Source: an uncultured Collinsella sp. (GTDB lineage Bacteria; Actinomycetota; Coriobacteriia; Coriobacteriales; Coriobacteriaceae). Taken from it: DNA of 20,256 bases. Shown here one piece after another: positions 1 through 7,690 of the stretch. The translations under genes and the position numbers were made by a program. The notes under the pieces were generated by a model that had not been told where the DNA came from, searched no databases, and was given only the letters and a program-made list of their open reading frames with translations. Numbering within the stretch: the first letter of the stretch is position 1; every line of letters begins with the position of its first letter. The stretch lies in the NCBI GenBank assembly GCA_902464565.1, contig CABQJV010000035.1:1-20256 (forward strand), read 5' to 3'.

Positions 1-1
1 T

Positions 2-53
2 CACGACGGAGGCCACATTAAGTGGCCTCCTGTTCGTGCGGAACTCGCGATAA
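2..53. repeat. Hairpin repeat, copy 1
   Basis: A stem-loop with a 9-bp perfect stem (8-16 with 22-30), loop ATTAA, and a further 5-bp outer stem (2-6 with 34-38). It is followed by CGTGCGGAACTCGCGAT. Nearly the same 50 nt recur at 17826-17877 with the same loop and a compensated base pair in the stem. The copy lies at the window edge, so what it follows is unseen. It could be a terminator of an upstream gene, although no T-run follows, or a dispersed intergenic repeat. Confidence 0.6.
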
Positions 54-235
54 ACCTAAGCCGGTGTCCCCGCTCTCCCGGGGCCTGTGGTTACCTGGTT
101 GTTGCATGCGGCTCGCTTTTCGGAACTGGGCTGATATTTTCTTGATGTTAGGCGCTCTTGGTCCTAATGGGCTTGGGGCGCCTTCGCGTTTCCTCAGCTC
201 CGCACCCTTGCGGGTTCGAATTCCTCCGCTTGCCC

Positions 236-274
236 ACAAGAAAGCGCTCCAGGTTCATAAGGGCCTGGAGCGCT
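236..274 (-). terminator. Terminator downstream of tRNA-Gln
   Basis: Read on the minus strand, an 11-bp perfect stem (264-274 with 243-253) with a 10-nt loop is followed by TTTCTTG. It begins 14 nt after the tRNA 3' end, the expected place for tRNA transcript termination. Confidence 0.7.
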
Positions 275-287
275 GTGTTCTTAAGGG

Positions 288-359
288 CTGGGACGGAGGG
301 ATTCGAACCCCCAACAGCCGGCACCAAAAACCGGAGTTCTACCGTTGAACTACGTCCCA
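288..359 (-). tRNA. tRNA-Gln (anticodon UUG)
   Basis: On the minus strand the sequence folds into a full cloverleaf. The 7-bp acceptor stem is TGGGACG with CGTCCCA. The D arm is GTTC/GAAC. The anticodon stem CCGGT/GCCGG has loop TTTTGGT, giving anticodon TTG. The T arm is GGGGG-TTCGAAT-CCCTC. The discriminator base is G and the 3' CCA is not encoded. A U at position 1 is usual for tRNA-Gln. The tRNA follows the peptidoglycan-binding protein gene by about 38 nt on the same strand. Confidence 0.95.
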
Positions 360-397
360 ATGTGTGGTGTTGCCCAAAAGCAACTCGTTTAGTTTAC

Positions 398-1303
398 CTA
401 ATCTGCGAGGGCATCGCAAACGCCATCGAGCAGGCGTACGGCGAGTGTCTGCGCGTCGCTGGCCGTGAAGGTGCCGTTGTAGCGCGTCATGCCCGTGAGC
501 TCAATGCGAATGCGTGCCGGCTTCTGCTGTGCGGCGACATTGGCAGTGCGGATGCGCTGGGCCAGGTTGTGGCACTCGGCGAGGGCAATCGTGGCGCGCG
601 GTGCGGCGTCGGCGGGCAGCTCGTCGCTTGCGATCTCGAGCACCAGGTCAACGTCGGTTGGGACCTCGGAGTCGCAGAGCATCATGCCGCTGTTGTCGGT
701 CGTTGCCGTGGCGATATTCCACATGCGCGACGCAACACTGCGTGCGATGGGGTCCTCGCCGATAACGGCAATCTGGAAGCGCTCGAGCACGTTGGCGGCG
801 CGAGCAAAACCGATGCGGGACTCGGCTTCGGTGACCGAGGGCTTGCCCTCCCACACATGGTGCAGGCGGTTGATGTAGGCGTAGGTGTCCTGGAAGGCCA
901 TGCCGTCGGCAAACAGGCCGACATTTTCCTGGAACTGCTGCAGGGCGGCCTCGGTATGCGGGCCAAAGTAGCCGTCGTCTTCGCCACAGGCAAAGCCCAA
1001 AACGTTGAGAGCGCGCTGCAGGGCCTGCACATCGGCGCCATGGAAATTGGGCATGCGCAGATAGAGGGTGCGGTCGCCCAGCTTATACGAAGCGTCTACA
1101 AGGGCGCTCCAACAGGGGATATCGACGGCATGACCGGCAGCAAGGCCGCTGTCGAGCCTGAAGGTGCTGACGGCCTGCTCAGTGGTGGCTCCAAAGTACT
1201 TGTCGGTGACTTCGGCGGCATCAATCGTGTAGCCGAGCTGCAGGAGACGAGACTGCACGTCCTCGACGGCTGCTCCTTGCATGCCCGTTGTAATAGGTTC
1301 CAT
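398..1303 (-). CDS. Peptidoglycan-binding protein, CwlM-like with degenerate amidase region
   Basis: This is a 301-residue protein with no signal peptide or membrane segment. Residues about 5-72 and 86-148 are two PG_binding_1 repeats, with motifs VQSRLLQLGY and VQALQRALNVLGF...GYFGPHTEAALQQFQ. Residues about 176-300 form an alpha/beta domain with an IAVIGEDP strand and an ADVDLVLEIASDE-like region. The order of parts and the sequence around GDRTLY resemble mycobacterial CwlM, which has two binding repeats followed by an amidase_3 domain. The zinc-ligand pattern of an active amidase_3 (DPGHGG-type histidine, later glutamate) is not visible, so catalysis is unlikely. The start ATG has AAAGGGG about 11 nt upstream. 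It is probably cytoplasmic. The CwlM relation is inference from memory of that family; the peptidoglycan-binding repeats are firm. Confidence 0.75.
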   Translation of the reverse strand: MEPITTGMQGAAVEDVQSRLLQLGYTIDAAEVTDKYFGATTEQAVSTFRLDSGLAAGHAVDIPCWSALVDASYKLGDRTLYLRMPNFHGADVQALQRALNVLGFACGEDDGYFGPHTEAALQQFQENVGLFADGMAFQDTYAYINRLHHVWEGKPSVTEAESRIGFARAANVLERFQIAVIGEDPIARSVASRMWNIATATTDNSGMMLCDSEVPTDVDLVLEIASDELPADAAPRATIALAECHNLAQRIRTANVAAQQKPARIRIELTGMTRYNGTFTASDAQTLAVRLLDGVCDALAD

Positions 1304-1441
1304 GAACGAACCCCTTTCGGCGTACCATTCGTACTATTTGAGCGTCTGTCGGATAGACAACGCAAAGGGATGCATAAACATGCACTCAACAGTGTAGCAA
1401 GTTGTGCCTAAATACGCTGCTGACAGGTTTTATAACCCCCG

Positions 1442-2467
1442 TTAGTTAAGGCGCTCCACAAAGAAATCTGCCATGGAGAGGAACAGCTCGCGTGCGCGCG
1501 GATCAAGCTCAACGTTCTCGATGGCCGCTTTGGCCTTAGCGGTCAGGTCGAGCGCGTAAGTGTGGGCGTAGTCGATGGAGCCGGTCTCCTGGAAGATCTC
1601 CACGGCGCGTGCGAGCTGCGCGGGATTATCGGTGCCTGAGGAAAGAATCGCCTCGACCTCGCCGTGGTGGCGCTCATCAGAGAGGGCGTGTACGGCGACA
1701 AGCGTGCGCTTGCCCTCGGTGATGTCGGTGCGGAAGTCCTTGTTGGCGGCTTCCTTAGTGCCGACAAGGTTGAGCAGGTCGTCCTGAATCTGAAAGGCAA
1801 GGCCCGTGTGCAGGCCAAAGGCGCGCAGCGCTTCGATTTGCTCATCGTTGCCGCCGCCGATAATGGCTCCGGCGGCAAGCGGCGTGGCTCCGCTGTAAAA
1901 CGCGGTCTTGTGCGTCGCCATGTCCAGGTAGTCATCAACCGAGATATCAAAGCGCCCGTCGCGGACCCAACCCAGGTCGAGTGCTTGACCCTCGATGGTG
2001 CGGACGATCATCTCGGTAAGCTCGTGGAGCACGCGCAGCTTCACGTCGGACTCCAGCGTAGGGTCGTCGAGAACCGTCTTGGTGACCATGGTGAGCGCCA
2101 GGTCGCCACAATTGATGGCAAGGCCCGTGCCCTCGGTAAGGTGCATGCAGGGCTTGCCTCGACGAAGCTGTCCGTTGTCGGCGATGTCGTCGTGGATCAG
2201 CGCGCCCGACTGGAAATGCTCGATGGCTGCCGCGGCGCTGCGGGCGCTCTCAAAGCTACCGCCCACTGCGGTTGCGGCGAGCATGCAGATAAGCGGGCGG
2301 TGGCGCTTGCCGGCGTTGGCCGTAAAAGCCGAGAGCGGCGCATACAGGTAGCGCTCGATATCGGCAGAGGTCGCCTGTCCGTCAAAGAACGTGGCCAGAT
2401 AGTCGTTAATCTGGTCAAAGTGCTGGGCTAAAAAGCTGGTAAACGGACTGGACACGGGTTCTCGCAT
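1442..2467 (-). CDS. Polyprenyl diphosphate synthase (trans-isoprenyl type)
   Basis: This enzyme condenses isopentenyl diphosphate onto allylic diphosphates to make a prenyl chain for quinones, carriers or lipids. The first aspartate-rich motif is IHDDIAD followed by RRGKP. The second is FQIQDDLLN, so the usual last Asp is Asn. GKR and other family blocks are present (AGKRHRP near the N terminus, DITEGKRT before the end). An in-frame ATG at 2506 would add 13 residues. I prefer the ATG at 2467 because the extension (MLSAYCINATSER) is unlike the family and AGAAAGA lies just before the inner ATG; neither start has a strong ribosome-binding site. The gene is 113 nt downstream of the PTS fusion gene on the same strand. 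Chain length cannot be read from the sequence. Confidence 0.9.
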   Translation of the reverse strand: MREPVSSPFTSFLAQHFDQINDYLATFFDGQATSADIERYLYAPLSAFTANAGKRHRPLICMLAATAVGGSFESARSAAAAIEHFQSGALIHDDIADNGQLRRGKPCMHLTEGTGLAINCGDLALTMVTKTVLDDPTLESDVKLRVLHELTEMIVRTIEGQALDLGWVRDGRFDISVDDYLDMATHKTAFYSGATPLAAGAIIGGGNDEQIEALRAFGLHTGLAFQIQDDLLNLVGTKEAANKDFRTDITEGKRTLVAVHALSDERHHGEVEAILSSGTDNPAQLARAVEIFQETGSIDYAHTYALDLTAKAKAAIENVELDPRARELFLSMADFFVERLN

Positions 2468-2580
2468 TCTTTCTGAGGTTGCATTGATGCAATATGCAGA
2501 CAACATATTGCCACATCAGGGCGTTTGGCGCGGCAGTTTTGGCGATTTAGGACAACGGGCGTGCGTTTGATGGAGTGTGC

Positions 2581-5031
2581 CTAAATCAGCCTAAAATGCT
2601 CGAGCGCCGCAACGACACCGTCGTGATCGACGGTGTCGGTCACGTAATCGGCCTTATCCTTGAGATAGTCCGGTGCGTTGCCCATCGCAATGCCGACATC
2701 GACGGCGTTCATCAGCGAGACGTCATTGCTGGCGTCGCCAATGCCGTATACGGTTCCGTGGTGGGGGTCGAGGGCGTCGAGTACAGACTGGATGCCCCCG
2801 CGCTTCGTGCATTCGCGGGGCGAGATTTCGGTTACCTCGAGTTCGAGCTCGTTAAAGCACAGCAGCGGCTCAAGTGCCTTATCTTGAGCGATGTGGTTGG
2901 CGAGCGATGTAGACATCAAGATCTTGTAGACACTGTAATGTTGCAGCTGCGTGACTGCGTCGCCCAGGGTGCGCGCGTATCCGGGGGCATCGGGGGCATC
3001 GGCACTCATGCGCACGACGCCGTTGAGGCCCTCAAAGCGGATGACCTCGCCCGATTGCTCAAGATAGGGGGCAAGATGCTGCAGCATGCTGGGCGTCATC
3101 GACAGATCGCGAATTGCGTGTCCGTTGATCTCGGCGTAACCGCCCGCAAGACAGACGATGCCGGTCCAGGGCAGCTCAAGAAGTTTGGGGTGGATGCAGC
3201 TGAGGGTGCGCCCCGTGCAGATAAAGGCCATGTTGCCGTTGGCGACAAACTCGCGGATTGCCTGCGAAACCGCCTCGTTGGGATAGGGGGAGAGGTCCCG
3301 CTCGTCTTCGGGAAGGTCTTGGGCGAGCCTGGGGTCTTGCCAGGCGAGCGTTCCGTCGATATCGAAGAAGCAGATATCGCCGCGCTTATGGGCTGCGCTG
3401 GCGGCAGGGGAGGCCGAGGTGGTGGGCACAAATTCCGGCTCGAGGCCCATGATCTGGTCAAAATGCTCTTTAACGCGGGGAACGGAGATGCCGATGACCA
3501 CCTGGGCGGTCTTGCCCGTAATGATGAGGCCCTTGGCGCCCACCGCGACAAACGACGCGTTATCTGCAACGATGGAAGGGTCTGCGACCTCGACGCGCAG
3601 GCGCGTGGCGCAGTTGGTTGCGCCCACGATATTGCCAACGCCACCTAAAAGCTGAATTACCCGCTCAGCGAGGACGTGATCTTGATCGGATCGACTATCG
3701 ACCTCGTCATTGGGGGATTGCTCTTTGGCAAAGTCGCTTCCCGTTAAACAATCGATTGCCGCGCGATTGGCAACATGATCCTCGCGGCCCGGTGTCTTAA
3801 GGTCATAGACCAAGATGAGTGCTCGAAAACTAACAAAAAAGATGAGGCTAAAGGCAAGGCCGATACCGAGCGCCAAAAGATAGGCACCGGCATGCGTGCG
3901 CATGAGCGGAATAAAGTTGAAGGCTGCCATCTCCATGAGGCCGCCCGAGAAGATGCCGACGATGCCAAAGAGATTCATGGTTGTGGCAAGGCAAGACGAT
4001 AAGACGGCGTAGAGCAAAAAGAGCCCGGGGTGGGTGAACATAAAGAGAAACTCGAGTGGCTCGGTAACGCCGCAAACCACCGAGGCGACGATGGCGGGCA
4101 AAAGGATGACCTTAAGGCCGGCGCGGCGCTCTGGTTTTGCGGTGGAGTAGAACGCGGCTGCGATGGCGGGAAGGCCAAAGAGCTTGACCCAGCCGGTGGC
4201 GGTAAAACCGGCCCACGGCGCAAGTTCATTAAGGGGGCGCGTGCTATGGGAGAGGATGGGGAGCAAGCTGCTCCACGTGGCGTAGATGCCGTCGTTAATG
4301 ACCAGGTTGTCGTAGTAGATCGGCATGTAGAGCAGGTGGTGCAGCCCCATGGGCTCGAGCGCTCGCTCCAAAAGCACAAAGATGCCCACGCCAAAGGGGC
4401 CGACGCTCGTAAGTGCATGGCGCAGCGTTTCGGTCATTGCGTATACGGAGGGCACGATGGCGGCCGAGATAGCGGCAAGGGCAAACACGGCAAAAAAGCT
4501 GATGAGGTAGACCAGCGAGGAGCCCGAGAAGGTGCCGAGCCAATCGGGAACCTTGGCATCGTAGAAGCGGTCATGGATGGCGACGACGGTTGCCGATACC
4601 GCCAGCGGGCCGATAATGCCGGTGTCGAGCGTCTTGATGCCGTCGATGATGGTGATGCCGCTAGCGGAGGTCAAAGACGACGGGTACTTAAGTCCAAGAT
4701 TGTCTCCGCTCAGCTTAATGATCTCGCTCAAAAAGAAGCAGTAGACAAAATAGGCGACGAGAGCCTCGAGGCAGCAACGAGCCGGTTGTTTTTGGGCAAG
4801 ACCGATGGGCAGCGCTACGGCAAAAAGGAGCGGGAGGCGTTTAAAGACCGTCCACGAGCCGCGCTGGATGATGGTCCAAAAAGCGTACCAAGGGGTTCCG
4901 TATACGGCGAGATCGCCGACGATGTCCGCAGTCGTTGCGAGAGCGGAGACGCCGACCATGAGGCCTGATATAGAAAACAACATGGCGGGCGCGAACATTG
5001 CCCCGCCAAAGCGTTGGATTTTTTGCAGCAT
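2581..5031 (-). CDS. Maltose/alpha-glucoside PTS permease EIICB fused to a HAD-type phosphatase
   Basis: Residues 1 to about 410 are a PTS EIIC membrane domain of the glucose/maltose superfamily, starting MLQKIQRFGGAMFAPA like Bacillus MalP. It has about ten hydrophobic segments, the GLHHLLYMP segment (230-238) and the GVTEPLEF motif (321-328). Residues about 453-529 are EIIB with phosphorylation site Cys474 in NCATRLR. A linker rich in Ala/Ser/Pro/Thr follows (532-548). Residues 550-816 are a Cof-type HAD phosphatase with all four motifs: D557-I-D559-G-T, T606 in ICTGRT, K743 in CTKRGG, and GDASND with D766 and D770. There is no EIIA, so EIIA must come from another protein, as for MalP and TreP. 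The permease would phosphorylate the imported sugar and the phosphatase could dephosphorylate that or another sugar phosphate. GGAAGG precedes the ATG. A palindromic operator (5073-5084) lies at the presumed transcription start. Confidence 0.92.
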   Translation of the reverse strand: MLQKIQRFGGAMFAPAMLFSISGLMVGVSALATTADIVGDLAVYGTPWYAFWTIIQRGSWTVFKRLPLLFAVALPIGLAQKQPARCCLEALVAYFVYCFFLSEIIKLSGDNLGLKYPSSLTSASGITIIDGIKTLDTGIIGPLAVSATVVAIHDRFYDAKVPDWLGTFSGSSLVYLISFFAVFALAAISAAIVPSVYAMTETLRHALTSVGPFGVGIFVLLERALEPMGLHHLLYMPIYYDNLVINDGIYATWSSLLPILSHSTRPLNELAPWAGFTATGWVKLFGLPAIAAAFYSTAKPERRAGLKVILLPAIVASVVCGVTEPLEFLFMFTHPGLFLLYAVLSSCLATTMNLFGIVGIFSGGLMEMAAFNFIPLMRTHAGAYLLALGIGLAFSLIFFVSFRALILVYDLKTPGREDHVANRAAIDCLTGSDFAKEQSPNDEVDSRSDQDHVLAERVIQLLGGVGNIVGATNCATRLRVEVADPSIVADNASFVAVGAKGLIITGKTAQVVIGISVPRVKEHFDQIMGLEPEFVPTTSASPAASAAHKRGDICFFDIDGTLAWQDPRLAQDLPEDERDLSPYPNEAVSQAIREFVANGNMAFICTGRTLSCIHPKLLELPWTGIVCLAGGYAEINGHAIRDLSMTPSMLQHLAPYLEQSGEVIRFEGLNGVVRMSADAPDAPGYARTLGDAVTQLQHYSVYKILMSTSLANHIAQDKALEPLLCFNELELEVTEISPRECTKRGGIQSVLDALDPHHGTVYGIGDASNDVSLMNAVDVGIAMGNAPDYLKDKADYVTDTVDHDGVVAALEHFRLI

Positions 5032-5072
5032 GTTCTGCCTTCCGAATATCGAGGCGCGTTGCGCGTGGGGAA

Positions 5073-5097
5073 ACGTTTAAACAATGGATTCATTGTA
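5073..5097 (-). promoter_or_regulatory. PTS gene promoter with operator O1
   Basis: On the minus strand TACAAT (5097-5092) fits a -10 element. It is followed 7 nt later by TTGTTTAAACGT (5084-5073), which matches 10 of 12 positions of the palindrome TTGTTTAAACAA seen at other promoters here. The operator would cover the start of transcription. No good -35 is visible. Confidence 0.5.
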
Positions 5098-5194
5098 GAG
5101 GACCAGACGAGTGTCGTACCGGCAGTTTTGAGCGAAACCGATTTGGGCATGACAGAAACCGTCAACGGTTAAATCCTGTCGCTTTACCGATATT

Positions 5195-5225
5195 CGGTTT
5201 AAACAACTTTAAGAAATGCTATCGT
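5195..5225 (+). promoter_or_regulatory. GntR gene promoter region with operator O2
   Basis: CGGTTTAAACAA (5195-5206) matches 10 of 12 positions of the shared palindrome. A TGCTATCGT extended -10-like element follows at 5218-5225. The operator would overlap the -35 region, which fits autoregulation by the regulator encoded at 5261. It could also act on the divergent PTS gene. Confidence 0.45.
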
Positions 5226-5260
5226 GCCTAGCCGGAAATGAATAATGTAGAGGTGAAACA

Positions 5261-5980
5261 ATGCCAAAAGCGATATACGAAGGAATCTACCGAGAAATAC
5301 GCTCGCGCATCATTAATGGGACCTATGCGTTTCAGGAGATGCTGCCAACCGAAGCCGAGCTGACCGCGGAGTTCGGATGCACTCGCAATACCGTCCGTCG
5401 CGCCTTGGGTATGCTGGCCGACGGGATGTTTGTGCAGCCCATACACGGCAAGGGCGTGCGCGTTATTTGGCTTAAGGGCGAAACCGACATGTTGGGCGCA
5501 CTCGAAGAGGTTGAGTCGTTTGGCGAGTTTGCAAAGCGCAACAATGCCGTTGCATCGACGGACGTTAAGTCTTTCGAACATCTGGTTTGCACCGAGCAAC
5601 TCTCTCGTCACCTGGGCTTTAAGGTGGGCGAGGAGTTGATTCGCGTAGTGCGTGTCCGAAGCCTCAACGGCAACGCGCGCCAAGTGGACCATGGCTATTT
5701 TTTGGCGTCGATCGCCAAGGGCCTGACTCCCGAGATCGCGGCAGATTCTATTTACGGCTATCTGGAGCACAAGCGCGGTGTCAAAGTGATGGCGAGCCGT
5801 CGTACGGTGAGTGTCGAGCTCGCCAACGATGAGGACTGCAGCTATCTTGACCTCGGCAAATACAACTGCGTTGCCGTCATGGAGAGTCAGTCGTACACCT
5901 CGGATGGCATCTTGTTTGAGGTGACGCACACTCGCACACACCCCGAGATCTTCCATTACCGCGTCAATTCCAAGCGATAG
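5261..5980 (+). CDS. GntR-family regulator, HutC/TreR-like (UTRA effector domain)
   Basis: This 239-residue protein has an N-terminal GntR winged helix-turn-helix (residues about 5-70: LPTEAELTAEFGCTRNTVRR, then the wing HGKGVRV). A C-terminal UTRA sugar-phosphate-binding domain spans about 85-235. The segment ITPEIAADSIYGYLE-type (here LTPEIAADSIYGYLE) and the DHGYF block closely recall Bacillus TreR, which senses trehalose-6-phosphate. It is divergent from the PTS-phosphatase gene and directly upstream of the ABC operon. TreR-type proteins bind TTGTATATACAA-like sites, and five near-matches to TTGTTTAAACAA occur in this window, one before this gene. It probably represses these units until a phosphorylated disaccharide appears. 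AGAGGTG precedes the ATG. Effector identity is inference. Confidence 0.9.
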   Translation: MPKAIYEGIYREIRSRIINGTYAFQEMLPTEAELTAEFGCTRNTVRRALGMLADGMFVQPIHGKGVRVIWLKGETDMLGALEEVESFGEFAKRNNAVASTDVKSFEHLVCTEQLSRHLGFKVGEELIRVVRVRSLNGNARQVDHGYFLASIAKGLTPEIAADSIYGYLEHKRGVKVMASRRTVSVELANDEDCSYLDLGKYNCVAVMESQSYTSDGILFEVTHTRTHPEIFHYRVNSKR

Positions 5981-6018
5981 CCGGCTAGCTCGCAGCCTGA
6001 CGAGACTCATGGCCTCAA

Positions 6019-6073
6019 AGAGAAAACGCCCGGTCAAACCGACGGTACATCGGCTTGACCGGGCGTTTTCTCT
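6019..6073 (+). terminator. Terminator after the GntR gene
   Basis: A 19-bp perfect stem (6019-6037 with 6055-6073), extended by a small inner CCGA/TCGG stem after one mismatch. The 3' side ends in GTTTTCTCT and the 5' side in AGAGAAAAC, so the structure could work in both directions. It separates the regulator from the ABC operon promoter. Confidence 0.85.
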
Positions 6074-6091
6074 GCATTAGATAGCAAATAA

Positions 6092-6103
6092 TTGTTTATA
6101 CAA
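6092..6103. promoter_or_regulatory. Upstream operator O3 of the ABC operon
   Basis: TTGTTTATACAA matches the shared palindrome at 11 of 12 positions and the TreR-type site TTGTATATACAA at 11 of 12. It lies 75 bp centre-to-centre from operator O4, close to seven helical turns, so looping between the two is possible. Confidence 0.55.
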
Positions 6104-6160
6104 AACTTGTCAAGTATCAAGTTGAAATTACCGTTCACCGAAGTTTTTCTACCGCTCTAG

Positions 6161-6178
6161 TAATACTTGTTCAAACAA
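6161..6178 (+). promoter_or_regulatory. ABC operon promoter with operator O4
   Basis: TAATAC (6161-6166) is a plausible -10 element. It is immediately followed by TTGTTCAAACAA (6167-6178), 11 of 12 positions of the shared palindrome. The operator would cover the transcription start, much as at the PTS promoter. No clear -35 is visible. The leader that follows (6179-6286) contains a GGCGGC/GCCGCC hairpin just before the ribosome-binding site AAAGGGTGG. Confidence 0.5.
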
Positions 6179-6286
6179 CTAGCCAAATAGCGTATCGTTC
6201 AAATCAGCAAAAGGGGCAAAGTCCCCGAGCCAATCTCCGAAGGCGGCGGCAAAGGGTGCCGCCACGGTGTGAAAGGGTGGATTGTA

Positions 6287-7603
6287 ATGAAGAACGAAAT
6301 GAGCAGAAGGCAGTTCCTGGGCTTTGCTGGTTCCGCGGCTGCAGTTCTTGGTCTGGGCCTCGTGGGTTGCGGTGGTTCTGCCGGCTCCGGCTCCTCTGCT
6401 TCTGGTGACGCTGCCGAGGTCTACTTCCTCCAATTCAAGCCCGAGGTCGACAAGGAGTGGAAGGAGATCGCCAAGGCTTATAAGAAGGAGAAGGGCGTCG
6501 AGGTCAAGATCGTGACCGCTGCCTCCAACACCTACGAGGAGAAGCTCAAGTCCGAGATGTCCAAGAGCTCCGCTCCGACCCTGTTCCAGGTCAACGGCCC
6601 CACCGGTCTTAAGAACTGGAAGGATTACTGCGCCGACCTGTCCGATACCAAGCTCCGCGGTGAGCTCATTGACGACTCCCTGGCTCTGCAGTCCGACGGC
6701 AAGGATGTGTGCATCGACTGGGTTCAGGAGAGCTTCGGCATTATTTACAACAAGCAGCTGCTCGAAAAGGCTGGCTACAAGGCCGAGGACATCAACTCCT
6801 TCGACAAGCTGAAGGCTTGTGCCGACGACATCCAGGCCCGCAAGGACGAGCTTGGTGTCGAGGGTGCCTTCACTTCCGCCGGCATGGACGACTCCTCCAG
6901 CTGGCGCTACACCACCCACCTTGCCAACATGCCGCTCTACTACGAGTTTGAGAAGGAGCACAACCAGGAGGACGACGAGATCAAGGGTGAGTTCCTCGAC
7001 AACTACAAGCAGATCTTCGACCTGTACATCACCGACTCCACCTGCGATCCTTCGCAGCTTGCTTCCAAGACCGGCGACGACGCCACCAACGAGTTCGCAA
7101 CCGGCAAGGCCGTCTTCTACCAGAACGGCTCTTGGGCCTACTCTGACCTCGTCAAGGCCGGCATGACCGACGATCAGATTGGCATGATGCCGATCTACAT
7201 CGGTGTTGACGGCGAGGAGAACCAGGGCCTGTGCTCCGGCGGCGAGAACTACTGGTGCGTCAGTTCCCAGGCTTCCGAGGATGCCCAGAAGGCCACCGAG
7301 GACTTCATGTATTGGTGCGTCACCGCTGACACCCCGACCAGCATCATCGCCGACAAGATGGGCCTGACCGCTCCGTTCAAGAGCGCCAAGGAGACCACCA
7401 ACGTCTTCTCGCAGCAGGCCGTTGCCATGGCCAAGGACGGCAAGAAGACCGTCGCTTGGGACTTCGTCTACATTCCCTCCGAGGAGTGGAAGAAGAACCT
7501 CAAGCAGGCTCTGATTGCCTACGCTGCCGATAACAGCAAGTGGGACGGCGTCAAGAACGCCTTCGTCGATGGCTGGAAGACCGAGAAGGCCGCTTCCGAG
7601 TAA
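6287..7603 (+). CDS. ABC transporter sugar-binding lipoprotein (family 1)
   Basis: This is an extracellular solute-binding protein that captures a sugar, probably maltodextrin, for the permeases encoded next. It is 438 residues from the ATG at 6287. A GTG at 6269 is in frame, but the inner ATG has AAAGGGTGG 9 nt upstream and directly begins the signal sequence. The signal has a twin-arginine motif (SRRQFLGF, residues 6-13) and a lipobox ending at Cys28 (LVGC), followed by a Gly/Ser/Ala linker. This suggests Tat export and lipid anchoring. The body has family 1 features: FQVNGPTGLKNWKDY, FGIIYNKQLLEKAGY and ATGKAVFYQNGSW. Codon use is strongly biased to a few C- and G-ending codons, as in highly expressed genes. 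Substrate is inferred from malQ, glgP and the shared operator. Confidence 0.92.
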   Translation: MKNEMSRRQFLGFAGSAAAVLGLGLVGCGGSAGSGSSASGDAAEVYFLQFKPEVDKEWKEIAKAYKKEKGVEVKIVTAASNTYEEKLKSEMSKSSAPTLFQVNGPTGLKNWKDYCADLSDTKLRGELIDDSLALQSDGKDVCIDWVQESFGIIYNKQLLEKAGYKAEDINSFDKLKACADDIQARKDELGVEGAFTSAGMDDSSSWRYTTHLANMPLYYEFEKEHNQEDDEIKGEFLDNYKQIFDLYITDSTCDPSQLASKTGDDATNEFATGKAVFYQNGSWAYSDLVKAGMTDDQIGMMPIYIGVDGEENQGLCSGGENYWCVSSQASEDAQKATEDFMYWCVTADTPTSIIADKMGLTAPFKSAKETTNVFSQQAVAMAKDGKKTVAWDFVYIPSEEWKKNLKQALIAYAADNSKWDGVKNAFVDGWKTEKAASE

Positions 7604-7634
7604 GCAGTTGCTGCCCAAGCTATCTGATTAGCGA

Positions 7635-7670
7635 CAGGGGGCGGGCAGACGTTGGTTTGCCCGCCCCCTG
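7635..7670 (+). other. Intergenic mRNA hairpin between binding protein and first permease
   Basis: A 13-bp perfect GC-rich stem (7635-7647 with 7658-7670) with a 10-nt loop and no T-run. It ends just before CATATTGAAAGG, which carries the ribosome-binding site of the permease. Such structures commonly protect the upstream binding-protein mRNA or cause partial termination, giving more binding protein than permease. Confidence 0.7.
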
Positions 7671-7690
7671 CATATTGAAAGGACCCTTTT

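Noticed and set aside
203..236. tRNA-like T arm (GGGTTCGAATTCC) on the plus strand followed by CCA-like bases
   Set aside because: The T stem has a mismatch and no D arm, anticodon arm or matching 5' acceptor strand could be found upstream. It may be a tRNA relic, but I cannot support a gene.
369..384. Small GTTGC/GCAAC hairpin after the peptidoglycan-binding gene as a terminator
   Set aside because: Only five base pairs and no T-run; the tRNA downstream may be read through from this gene or have its own promoter.
158..1411. Long plus-strand open frame over the peptidoglycan-binding gene
   Set aside because: It runs through the tRNA and antisense to a gene with clear domains; its translation has no recognisable domain and arises from high-GC codon bias.
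6179..7618. Long minus-strand open frame opposite the sugar-binding protein gene
   Set aside because: A low-complexity Leu/Val/Gly-rich shadow of a highly codon-biased gene; it has no family motifs.
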